Assembly (NCBI GenBank): GCA_037013685.1
Contig: CM072887.1
Location: forward strand, 45,621,154-45,685,153
DNA from: Acridotheres tristis
Lineage: Eukaryota; Chordata; Aves; Passeriformes; Sturnidae
Length of the DNA: 64,000 nucleotides
Direction of reading: 5' to 3'
Position numbers and translations under genes: made by a program. Below the pieces are notes generated by a model. The model worked only from the letters and a program-made list of their open reading frames with translations, did no database searches and was not told where the DNA came from. Positions 14,291 through 26,422 of this stretch are shown here, in pieces (within the stretch, counting starts at the first letter, position 1; every line of letters begins with the position of its first letter).

Positions 14291-15150
14291 CAATTTGCAA
14301 TTTGCCCAAAAATAGCTTAAAGTGGAGTAATAAAAATATATATACCAAAAAATGCAAAGACAACAGAAAATTAAACACTCGCAGAGTCTTCTTGTCCAAC
14401 AGCAAGTTTCAGCTGCAGCCCACATGCACTCCTGCAAGGACCCTCACAGAGGTTTTCCCAAAGGACCAGCGCTGCCTAGCCCAGAAAATAAAACTTTCTG
14501 CCCAAGTCCTTCTCCAGATAGTATCCATCTAGTAACCATCTAAAAGTAACAACCAGGACAAAATTTATGCACAAAAGAACTGCAAGGACTTACACTCCAA
14601 CAGTGAACAGATAGTCAAGAACTATTGTCACAGAAAAAGTATATGGTACTATAAATAAATAAATACTGTCAGAAGACTAGACCGCTGTCAAGACAGTTAA
14701 ATTCAGCTTTTACTGGCAGTTCAAGTATCTTGAGGCTTCCTACTGTCACAATCGTGAGAATATTAGTGTTGAGACTGAACTTGAGAGTTATAAAAAAGTG
14801 GTATCATTACTACCTGAAATGTTAGTTAAATAAGACTGCCTCAAAACAAAAGTGTCAACTCCCCTCCCATGATAGTGCTGCTATTTAGCTTTATAACATC
14901 AACACAAGTATAAACAAAGTGGTACAATTCTTGACCACTGAAGGCAATCTCAAGGGCTAACTATGATCCAGCAAATTTCATTAAAAACAAGTTATCAAAA
15001 GGTAGGATTTAACTTTATCTAGTCATTCAAAGAAATTATTTTGTCACATGCAAAAAGAGTCATATTGTTGTTTGAGGTGCTAAAGATGGTTTTCCTTTCA
15101 GGTCATGCATGTGAGTCAATATGATATTCTTCTCCTCTTCATCCTTTATG

Positions 15151-15197
15151 ATTTTCTTCCACAATATATATGGCATTTTCTTCCACAATATATGTGA
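15151..15197. repeat. Tandem duplication, unit about 24 bp
   Basis: ATTTTCTTCCACAATATATA starts at 15,151 and recurs at 15,175 with a single change near the end of the unit. This is two copies in tandem in otherwise unique AT-rich sequence. Confidence 0.85.
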
Positions 15198-16266
15198 ACA
15201 CAGCTACATGTGTTCAGAATCTAAGAGCAATTATTTTCTATTTCTGATACTTTATGGCATAAAGGCATAAAGTGTATTTTGAATTTAAAAAAAAAAAGAA
15301 AAAGAAAAAAAGGATAGTTTTATCTTCCAGTCACCAGAAAGTTCCCCAAAGCCCACAGTGCCACTCTGAAAATAACACCATGTCATCTGATACAACAATA
15401 ACAAGTTAGAAACACAGTAAGCGCTGCCTGAGCAGGCAGGCTGCCCATTATCTCTAGTTTTCAGAGTATTAATGAGCTTCCCCTCAGTAGCATTTTAGAT
15501 TTCATTTCACAGGCAAAAAGGAGACTCATGTATCTTGAAACCCTCAAAAAAACAAGCTCATCAAGCAATTCTCATATCTCTCTTTACAATCTCACAAAGA
15601 AAAGCCCTGTCCCAAAGAAGTTCTGCTTCTTTGAGGAGTTTCACCTACAAAACAAACTCCATTTGAGATTTGGTCTCCATTTTGTTTAATATTATGGAAA
15701 ATCTCCAAAGATATTAAACATTTCTGAGAGATATAGGCAAAAGAATTCTAACCTTGATGTATTTCACCAGTTTTTATAGAGGCTCGATGATTAGCTGTAC
15801 AGCTAAGCATCATTAACTCATGCTAACAGTCCTATGACACCTGACAGAAATGTCCCTGACAAGGAGCCACGAGAAGCAAAAAAAAATTGTTCCCTTGGCA
15901 TCCTCCAACTTGCCAAATCACGATTTTTAATATTTTTATTTCACTTCTCAAAAAATTGATTTAAGAGCTGTAAAAGTCATTTAGACATGTCTGAATTCTC
16001 TTTCTGAGACAGTCCGCAAAAGAAAGAAAGTGGCATGGTGGGATTAAGCACTATGCCAGCAAGAGACAGGATAGATGATAAGAGCTTGAGGTGAAGGTCA
16101 GTGTCAGCTCAGCCTAAACAAGTCAGCAAGCAATTCTGGATTGCAGTTGTGGATCAGCTGGTTGCTCTGATACTTATTAGTTAGGAAAACGCTTTCATGC
16201 TACAATGCTTAATGAGACATACTTCTACTGCCATAAAAACACACCTTTAATATAGGATTTAAACAG

Positions 16267-16314
16267 ATAATGATAATAATAATAATAGTAATATAGTAAT
16301 AGTAATAGTAATAA
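16267..16314. repeat. AAT/AGTAAT trinucleotide-type microsatellite
   Basis: A run of TAATAATAATAAT passes into TAGTAATAGTAATAGTAATAAT, interrupted by ATATAG. It is a short compound simple repeat. Confidence 0.85.
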
Positions 16315-19300
16315 TCTTTTTGCTAGAAAATATGCCTTTAATCTTAAGGCACCTTCTTTGAAGGAAGAAAATTAATGCACAAATCCAAATAAAATTTCTC
16401 TTTATAAGATGCAATTCCTTATGAAAAAAATACAGATAGGATGAACTACCACACAGTTAGTATCAGCTCCCAGATACAAACCCATCTCATACATCTCTAT
16501 GCAACCAGTCAGTGACTGAAGGAAATGACCTATACCAATTTCCTTTGCAAGCTACAAATTACCTGTAACAAATGTTCAGAAGGAAACTAGAAAAAAACCC
16601 TTTAAAACTTTTCTTGGGTAGCAGGATTAACCTACAGGCCCTCCTGCCAAACTCTTCCTCAATGAAAGCATGAGATCTGAAGAAATGCCAAGGGAAATAT
16701 GAGTACTAATGTCAGAAAAAGCCTCAATTGCATAAGATTCAGAGATTGATGCATAAAATATACCTTCCATTCAAAAGGAAAAATGGTGCAAATTACATTT
16801 CCTAAAGTTCACAGAGCATAGCTTAGAGCCTTTAGAATGCTACTATTCTCACATTAAACATAGCCACCTCACATTTGGTTCAGAGCTTAGCCAATGCCAC
16901 AGTTTATGTTATTTAGGCTATCTTTGTCACAGCCAGACACAGAGCAGTGTTTTCCTCTGTGAAATAGCACAGAAAGCAGTGAGGTAGTGCACACAGACAC
17001 TGCACAGGACCTTCCAGGTATAATCCTACCTCGAACATCCTTACACATGATGTTGGGGTTCACATCTTACCTGAGTTTCACTGACCTCACAGACATTTTC
17101 TGTATTTTGCAGACTGATTTTGCAACCCTGCCTTGCCAAAGCTTGGACAAGTTTTGTTCATCCACATTTAATTTCCCAAAATCATCAGTAGAGATTATTT
17201 TAACTATCTGTGCATTTTTACCACTTGTGATTTTAACCACAAATCTTTAAGTGAAGCAGGGCAGTGTGTCATTCTTCTAAGGGGGAGAAGGTAACATTAC
17301 AGGTCCTGTTGGGTTTTGTCAACTCCTCTGACAACAGACTATACAGCTGGCAACAACAGCAATGCACTTTTATAAAGTTTACACCCTCTAATACGATACA
17401 AAAATCTCCATTCTACATTTGATTTGCATTTTATCAAGTATAATCTACTCTTCAATCTGCACTAAAATTCAGTTGGAAAATGGGTTTTTCATCAAGAGGT
17501 AAATCACCCACTCCTTTCCAAAATCAAGACCAACTTAAAATCTTGCTGTCTACAGTCTTATCACACTATTCACTATTTAGTTTAATACTTATTACTGCAC
17601 AGATCTGTTTTAAAAAAAAAAAAAAATACTTTCAGCTGTTCAAAGGAAAAAAAAATCTATCTTTCCCATCATCAGCCTTGAGCTATTTTAGCAGCCCATT
17701 AACACTTTGAGGACTATCATCATGAAAGATTTTCTTTCTTCGGTTCTTTAAAAACACCTCTAGAAAACCAAGACAGCACTTCCTTCAGTCCTCTGCAAGA
17801 CTCCCATCTACACTGCAGTGCTAAAGAGATTTTGTTCACCCCTTTTTTTCATTTTCTTTCCCCAATGTTTCTGTATTTCTGATATCATGTCACTAAAGCC
17901 TGAGGCATGTGATTTATTTTATTCTGCAAACAGATCCTGTGTTCTTATTCAGGAAGCTACAGATTCTCAAAGCTTTGAAATGCACGTCTCATATGAAAAA
18001 CACTTCATTCTGATGACAAGCTTATTCTCTGGGTCTTCATACCAGGTTCTTATTGCATAGCCTCTGTCCTCACACAAGTTCAGCTAGAGCAACAGGACAA
18101 AACTGGGTTTAGGCAGGACCTGGAAAATACAGTGAGGATACAAAGACTACAAAGCTTTCGGCCCTCTCTTGTGAAGGAATATACTTATGTTTGATTTGCT
18201 GACATCTGAATAGATTTCATCAGGCCATGCAGACATCTGCCTGTAAGCCAATCCTACTGAGCTCTCTTTTTAGCCTAGGGTGTGATTTCCCTCTGCTAAA
18301 GAGAACATCTACATTTGGCTGGAAAAAATCAAATCCCACAAAGTATCTGTTTATCCTCATTGACCATAAAGAGAATCTGAAGGCACTAAATCAACCACAC
18401 GTCTATAGTAAACTGAGAGTCCTAGCCATGGCCTGCAGCATTCCGGCAACTCCAGCATCATTCCGCCCACTGAGTGCAGTCCAGCAGCTGGGTTGACTGA
18501 GTGTATATATAGTGGTTGGATCCCTAGTAAAACTTTTTTACTTCATGTGCACTCTCCAACACATCCACCTGCATATCTGTCTAGGTTTCATCAGGCAAAA
18601 ATCCAGTAGTCCTAAATTTATAGCTCTGGAACATATAACATGCTCAAAAGAACATCTTGTTTCAGTCAGGGTTTCACACAGCCTCATTTGGCTAAGGAGA
18701 TGGGACACTAGACATGAAGACAGAAACAAGGAGAATCAGGTCCTTTTCATTCACACTAAAATATCCCAGCTCCCATTCAAGTCTACATAAAAATCCCAAC
18801 TCTTGCATATGCAATAAAATTTAACAGGAAACCCATCAGTTGCTATAAGAGCTAGACCAAGACTTTTCCTGTCCCATGAAGAAAGAGGCAAGATTTCAAA
18901 CATATTTTCAGTCCTAAAATGAAAGGAAAAAAATCTTCACATTTCTGTTATGCAGAAATATAAAGGCAGTTTAAAAAATTCTACAATATTTTGGGTTTGC
19001 CTACATCATTGTTAAGCTTCAAAGTCAAATCACTAAAAACTAGGCTGGATTATTCAACAATTTTGAACCATTTGAATGAGCTGAAATGAAACAATATTTC
19101 CTGTCATAATTTATGTTCAATGATTAAAAGTTGAGCTACACCTAGGTCTTTATTTGTGAGGCTGAGATGGCTGTGTAGGGATGGAGGATGCAGGTCATGT
19201 TCCAAACCAGTAAGAAATCACCGAACACATGCATATTTACCAATTAATATGAAGCTGAAAACAAATATTCACTGAACACTAGAAAATTGATAGAGATTAT

Positions 19301-19885
19301 CTTCAAGGTATTTTATTCCTTGCTGCACCCTAATCATACCTTTAAAAAGAGATACAGTGACATACTCCCTATTGAATTCAATGGGTTTTCTTCTGTGTTT
19401 CCAAATACTCCTCACATAAAGGGTAAGTCACATTTCCCAATATACCAAGAGATTTGCAAAGCTGACGCCAAGATGGGTACTTTAGACTGGTAAAAGTTTA
19501 CATGCACCTCATCAAATGCATGAAAATAGAGGATTTATGGAGGGGAGATGAGAAAACAGATCTGAGTGATAATGCTGTATTTTGCAAAAAATATATTCAG
19601 GGAAAGGCAAAGTTTGAGAATTTCATTCAAAACAAAGCAAATGCATTTTAGGTCTCTCGAAATTTCTCCCTCAGAATTTATTTTACTTGGTGTGGAAGTA
19701 CAAATAGACCAAGGAAAAAACAGAGTCTGAGAAAGATACATTTCAAGGAGTGGTCTTTTAGCCTTTCAGATCTTTTTTTCTGGAAAACACATCTGTTGTC
19801 AATATTAAGGTACAGAACTGCTTTGATTTTAGCAATAAATATATTACATCATCTTCATAAAAAGAAAGCAAAAACTGATGAACTT

Positions 19886-19929
19886 CTGTTATGATTTAAG
19901 TACCACTCTGTTATGATTTAAGTACCACT
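19886..19929. repeat. Perfect tandem duplication of a 22-bp unit
   Basis: The unit begins CTGTTATGATTTAAG and ends TACCACT. It occurs at 19,886-19,907 and again, identically, at 19,908-19,929. Exact identity suggests a recent event, or an assembly artefact. Confidence 0.92.
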
Positions 19930-20054
19930 GGACACCTGAAGAAAGTGCCAAGTGTTAACTTCACCCCTCTAATTTCTCTCTGAACTGACAACTCATGAAG
20001 AACCTTATAAAGACAAATTGGAAGAAGAGTTCCAATATCAGATTAAAAATGAGG

Positions 20055-20280
20055 AAAATAATTAAAGCTTTAAAATTAGGAGAGCAGCAAAAAGACAGAC
20101 AAAAAAGAAGCAGAGAATGGAATTAAAGAGTTGGAGGAGCAATGGGAGCAGCTGGGTGAAGGGGTGGAAAAAGAAGAATTGGTGTTTGAGAGTGAAGTCA
20201 TAAAAGTGTGGGGGAAGGTGTGGGAAAGAAGTGAGCAAGAACCTTAAGGAAGGAGAAAAATAAGGGAGAAAGGAGACAGC
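20055..20280. repeat. Purine-rich tract
   Basis: The plus strand is strongly biased to A and G for about 225 bp, with units such as GGAGGAGCAATGGGAG, GGGGAAGG and AAGGAGAAAAATAAGGG. No repeat family or coding product was recognised. Such tracts can adopt triplex or other non-B structures. Confidence 0.6.
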
Positions 20281-23164
20281 ATATATTTTAAACTATTTAA
20301 ACATTTTAAGAAGCTTCACATTTTTACCATCTGGCAGCATATGCAATTTATTATGAAGTGCTGGAATGTGTTTTGTGGTGCAGGAAGAACTGTTTCATGA
20401 GCTCATCAGAACAGGATAACTGGCCTGCAGTTATCTTCTGAAAAGTAGAAGAAGGCCCAGTGATGAGTTGGATGATCATGCCTAATCCCATCATCAGTAA
20501 AAATTAAAAATATGTTCAAACCAGAGTCAAATATTCATGCTGATGCAAACATCTCTGCTCAGCAAATTCACCTTCCTCTAAATAATGCATCACACAAGCA
20601 TTTTGGCTTTTGTTATTTGAAAATAACATTTTCCAGGAAGAGTGCTATCTGTTAGTCATCATAGTGCTGCATAGAGTGCACTAAATCTGAAACAAAATAT
20701 CTGATTTATCTCTATTTCAGGGACAATTTCATGCAATAATTCTCATACTTTTACGTTCACAATATTGTTAAAGATAAAATTCAAAATAGAAAAAAAAATC
20801 CCTATTCTTACAACTCAATTTTAGTTGTCTTTTTACAGCCAGACACACCTGGCAGTAACACTTGGGAGCAGAAGCTGTCTCAAACCTGAGCATACTTCAT
20901 AGGTCTTCAAGGCCAGTTTCCCTTATCAAATTTGAATTCATATTTTTGTTTACTGTAACTCATCAGCACCTACATACACTCACAAATTTCAAGTCCTACT
21001 GCAAAGCATATGGTGCTTTCTCTTCAGGGTGCTTGGAGCCATGTCATGGAACAAAACATTCTGATGAACAGACTCCCCTGCTTCAAACATTCCTCTTTGC
21101 TTACAGGCATTAATCCATTGAAGATATGTCATGTCATATAATCAAAGGCATAAGAATGGTCTGACACAGGTAAAGTTATGCTAAAATTGTGTTCAGACTC
21201 CCAATTATCTCTCATGTTGTAAGCAGCCTTCATTTCTCTGACTTAACAAAAGACAGTTAAAACTTTATGGGAGGCACAGCACAAGAGAGGTAGAATTCAC
21301 CCTGTGCAGCTAGACTTCCATGGGCATACCTGCAGGTAGGGACAGAGCAGCTGAAACAACTGGTATTAAAACTAGAGAGGAAGAAAAAGTTTTTTATCTA
21401 ACAAAACATGTTAAAAGAAATATGCATACTTTCCTGAATGACGTATTCCAAATATTTTATAAAAGAGCAGAGGTATAATTAGTAAAGCACCAGAATCAAA
21501 TAACAAACCATACTAAAGCCTGGGGCTTTTTTAAAATTCTGCAGCTGTAGAGTTTTCCACACATCTGTGTAAAAAAATCAAGATTCTGTAGCATAAAAAA
21601 ATATAATTCTAGTGTAGCTTTTTGGTAGGAAATAAGACCTAGAATCATAAACTGCAATTAGGCTGTTGAAGTCATGTTTGCCTGAATTTGCATAAACCGT
21701 AACATAAGAACTCAGAACTATGAATTCTTCCATTTCACTTCAGCATCAGCATTAACTGTCTCATGGTTAATCAAATATGCTCTTCAGGCAAACCAATCTC
21801 TCTCCTACATTTTCTTAGAATGAGAATGAGAATGTGAAGAATAAGCCTCAGTTATTTCTAACTCATAGATATGATTTGCCTTTGAAAACTTTATCAGCAG
21901 GAAGGATGTGACATCCCACTACTCATTTTCATATTCAAAACTTTAAGTACAAAACTCAATTTCAAGTTTTAATCTGAAATCAATGAAAATCTCCAGGTGC
22001 AGGCCTTTCTGTCTTGCAGGGAATGCATAACACAGCTCTCAGTATTCAACACAACATGTTCTCACAATGTACATTTTTTCAGATATGTATCATTTTAAAA
22101 AAGCTTTTTGTTTCCCAACTGCAACTCAAAATTTTTACAACAACCGTAAAAAACATGCCATAATCCCTGACAAACAGGTGCCAGCAGCCACTTAGCAGCC
22201 TTGGCCAAATTCAGAAGAGCCTTACATACCCACTGCAATCTTAGTATGACTGCAGAAAAAATATAACTTTGATTCTAAATCATGTTGGAGGTGGTGTTAA
22301 AAAAGATTGGAGAACTAAGGCAAATTTGGCAAGATCTGGACGTTTGCACTCATTGCAAATCACTTCGAGTTCAATCTTAAACCAAATACAAGTATGAGTG
22401 TGAGTTACAGTTTGAAGTGATCTGACCATCATTCTCCAGAGCTCTCAAGGTAGATTGCTCAAACATCTCAGAGATATCAAAACTGAAAGTAGTTCCTAAA
22501 AGGAATTTTTTTTAAATTCCAGAAAGCAGAACACATGTATTAAATTCAGCTCTACATTAGCAGGAACAATTCATACCTTCCTGTTCACTTGGCTCTTGGC
22601 ATAGCAGATAAATCTAAAGCAAGAAATCTCAGTCCCTGGATCTCATGCCAACAAGAACTGTAGGAATACAAGAGATTCCAGTTTGTGTTCTCCTAGGCAT
22701 TCTAGGGATTCAGGGACAAATTTTGCATACTTATATCATGCAAGTTACTTCATTCACGCAAAACTGAAGGAGAGTTCCACTGGAAAAAATTAATTAGTGT
22801 AAAGAGCAAAGGATTTACTCAAGCAGAGTTCCTAATGCCTTCTACAAGTATAAAATCTAGAGGTCTCTTCAAACATACAGTCACAATCCATTTTTTTAGA
22901 AGAGATTTTTTTAACAGATGCTGTTAGCAGACAATCTGAAGATATCAGAAAATCTAGAATGAAGTTACAAATAGGTTTGGTCTACTATAAAATACACATT
23001 ATGGGTCATGAAACCTTAGAGCCAGTTTAATCCCTGAACCAATTCTACTGATTTTTCTCGAAGTCCACAGTTATTTAGATTCTACAGCATCCAACAAACT
23101 ATCATGAACCTCTAAGGGGCTCTAGGCTTTGACTTCTTGAACACAAACCTGAACTCACAGAATT

Positions 23165-24092
23165 TTATGACAAAATTAATTTGCTGTAGTATCAAATTAG
23201 GGACAAACAACTTTTATATCTTCAGCAAGAGATGGAACTTTGCCTTCACTGGAGAAACAGAGATTAGCTTCAGGCCTACACCATTCACTTAGATATTATA
23301 CAGAAACGTTGTTCCTTGATGACAAAGTTTGATCACAGAAGGGTGCATCAAAGTGAAGTACACAATTTTGGAGCAGAGTGATGGTGAGACTCAGATTAGC
23401 AGGAGTTTCAAAGGTTTGGATACCACAGGGGAACCATACAAGTTTAAATATGTGTTATATGCGTAAGCAGAATGTGCTGATCGCCAAATATATCAGTTTG
23501 ACTTCAGATGTCAGTATGATGAAACTTTAGAAGCAGTATTAGGAGCCTGAAGCAGGTCCAGAGGTCATCTAAAGTTGCACCTTATTAACAACAACATTGA
23601 AAGCCACAGTTAATCCCTACTGATTTACATCCTTGTCATTAAGGCATTAGTCCATTTTTATCGGGAACTTAATGCATTCTGCCACATAAATGAAAATAAC
23701 ATTTACTGTCTGCAAAGAAGTGATGGGGAAGGCGTAGAGGAAGTAAGCAAAAAAGTATTATGGTATGTCTGGATTGTTCATCTCCAGTGCTGACACAACA
23801 CAACACTGGAGATACAAAGAATAACTCTACATTTGTAAAGCAACAGCCACTTATCAGTAAATTAGAAAAAAAATATAACCAAGAGCCAAAAAAAATCACC
23901 CCTAGGCATTGGTTGTACTTTTGTAAGTTGATATCTTCCTCTGTCCTACAGCAAAACTTTCCTAACAGAGCAGAGGGGTAAGAGCACTCCTTATCAAGTC
24001 TACCAAGGTTATGACAAAATTAATTTGTGATATTATCACAGTGGAGACAAAAGAAACTTCTACAGCTTTGATGGTTTCCAAGAGATGGAACT
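23165..24092. repeat. Diverged direct-repeat pair about 850 bp apart
   Basis: TTATGACAAAATTAATTTG is identical at 23,165-23,183 and 24,009-24,027. In both copies it is followed after about 45-55 bp by an identical AAGAGATGGAACT (23,227-23,239 and 24,080-24,092), with partly similar sequence between (GGGACAAA/GGAGACAAA). The two copies therefore share an order of motifs, not a single chance word. Either two fragments of one unclassified interspersed element or an old local duplication would explain it. Confidence 0.6.
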
Positions 24093-25497
24093 ATATTTAG
24101 TAAAATGAGAAGATGTCATTTCCATTCTGCCTAGCAGTGGACAGGGCTCAGTGAAAAAATCTGCCTAACAGAGTATGGGGTGCAGCACTGCTTAGTAAAG
24201 CAGATCAGTAATTCTCATAAAATAAGCTTTTTCTAGTTGTTTATAAAATTGAACTAAATAAACCAATTAATTAAAGGTGCCAAATGCCTGATATGTCCTA
24301 AAGGTTTTTGTTTGAAAATATTCCAGACAAGCCAATAACTCCAAGAATAAAGAGAAAATTTAAAAATTATTATGTTAATATTAAAACACCTCCTGCATTT
24401 TAGAATAGAAACCAGCCTGAAACCTGGCCAGTCACAGAGCTCGTTCTACCCTGAAATCCAATGGGCTGTATTGGGCACTCCTGTTCATAACCATGAATCT
24501 TTAGGAATTCAAACCAGAAATCTTCTCCTGAGACAAGCAATAGTTCTGTTCACTTTTGCACTCTGCTGATTGGACACATTTCTGCCACAGATCTCTTTCA
24601 TGACAATCAAAACTTGAAATTGCACAGACACTAGAACATTCTGTATTTGAATAAGGACAAGAATTCTCAAACCTCCTACCTATCTGTATTCCTGTATTCA
24701 TATGAACAAGAAATAGGTACAGAAATAATTAATGCTTATTCAGCAAGTACCTTTTTTTGTCACGTTACTGTTTCCTTCTATGAGGGGAAAAAATTAAAGC
24801 TTAAAAAACATTTTGAAATGCTACAATACACAATGTTAAATGCTGTAGTAACAGCAGCATATCTCAAGACCTGCACTCTGATGTTTGACTTTTAGGCACC
24901 CTTGAAAAAACCAAACTGCAAACTCATTCAAAGTATGAAAATTAAGTTACAGTATCAATGTAATTATATAGAAAGTGCCACACTGACACCTTGTAATTTT
25001 CTAGCTGTTGGAGCAAGGATGGTTGGAGTTCTACTACCACTACCATTCTGCAATAATTACTACCTACTATGACTGTGAAAATCAGAGATGACAATACTAA
25101 ATTATTTCTTATATATTTGAATATTATGTACTAGGGAAACAAGGAGGAGGGACAAGAGGAAAAAGACAGGATATAGGTCGTATGTAGTGGTTCAAGCTGG
25201 GATCAATGAAGCCCATGCACTAACTACCATGCAAAATGTAATTTGTTTGATCTTTACTGAGGTGTCACTCAAGCATGTTCCCCAGAAAATATTCTTCTAT
25301 AAATGTAATTCTGTTATTTCTACCAGTTAGAGGAAAGAGCTGCTGGTGCTGGTGTTGACAATTGCCCAACTGTGTTTATCAAAAAAAAGGTACTTACCTA
25401 AGAATGGAAGTTTGTTTCTGAAAATGAACTGTAACAAGAAAAATTTAAATCCACGAAAACATAATACAATTTAATGATAAAATCTCCAGATTTTTCA

Positions 25498-25955
25498 GAT
25501 CATTGAATCATTTAGGTTGGAATAGACCTTTGAGATATCAAATCCAACCATTAACCCAGCACTACCAAGTCTGTTACTAAGTCATGTTCCTAAGTGCCAC
25601 TCATTCACATCATTTAAGTATTTCCAGAGGTATTTAAACTTAGACTTATCTACTTCCCTGGGCAGCCTGTTCCAGTGCTTGACAACCCCTTAGGTGAAGA
25701 AATTTTTCTCAATATTTAGTCTACACCTCCCCTGGTGCAACTATAGACCTTTCCCTCTTCTCCTATTGCTTGTTATTTGGGAGAACCCAGTAACAACCTC
25801 CACCTTTCTACAAACTCTTCCAGGCAGTTGTAGAGAGCAATGAGGTCTCTCCTGAGCCTCCTTTTCTCCAGCAGAAACACCCTTGGCTCCCTCAGATGGT
25901 TCTTGTAGGACTTGCGCTCTAGACTCTTAACCAATTTTGTTTCCCTTGCATTTAA
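25498..25955 (-). mobile_element. CR1 LINE 3' end
   Basis: A clear antisense CR1 tail on the plus strand: ATCATTGAATCATTTAGG (degenerate copies of the terminal octamer, then the TTAGGTTGGAA start), TCCAACCATTAACCCAGCAC, CCTGGGCAGCCTGTTCCAG, ACCTCCCCTGGTGCAAC, GAGAGCAATGAGGTCTC and GCCTCCTTTTCTCCAGCAG. It is the usual 5'-truncated form and contains only the 3' UTR and end of ORF2. Insertion is in the same sense as RGS7. Confidence 0.95.
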
Positions 25956-26348
25956 TAGAATTTTAACATTATTCAATTAAAACAAAGAATGTTAGGATAA
26001 AAGAGCACTCACAGTTTAGATTGGGAAGTCACTGGGGACATGGACACTAAATCAATTTCAATTTCTTCTCCACTGCTTTGGAGATAATTATTTTCTTTTT
26101 TTTAATCACAATCACAGATGAAAGTAAGTACTTTTATAAATGCATGCAAATAATTTTAAGAATGCTCCCAGTCTGCAACAAAGCAAGTCTGAACCATGTG
26201 ATAAGAGGCATAATGTAGGCCAGATCCTTTGACTTGCAGTAGCCATCACACACTTAGAACTCTAATCACTCATTCCTTTTCTAGTCACATGAGTCATTTG
26301 GAGAACAGGCCAGAAGCACAGTATTGTTTAAAACAGGGTTCTCCCTCA

Positions 26349-26422
26349 CAAAAACAAAACAAAGCAAAACAAAACAAAACAAACAACAAAAAAAACCAAA
26401 AAACAAAAAACAAAACAAAACA
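26349..26422. repeat. AAAAC-type simple repeat
   Basis: CAAAAACAAAACAAAG passes into repeated AAAAC and AACA units over about 70 bp. It could be a decayed poly(A)-like tail or an independent simple repeat; no adjoining retroelement was recognised. Confidence 0.85.

Larger units (their letters stand above)
14291..25497. other. Long intronic stretch without recognised genes
   Basis: About 11 kb of AT-rich DNA. It contains two short tandem duplications (15,151-15,197 and 19,886-19,929), an AAT/AGT-type microsatellite (16,267-16,314), a purine-rich tract (20,055-20,280) and a diverged direct-repeat pair (23,165-23,239 and 24,009-24,092), each listed separately. Open frames are short (up to 92 codons) and unconvincing. 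No family-level repeat was identified. Confidence 0.55.
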
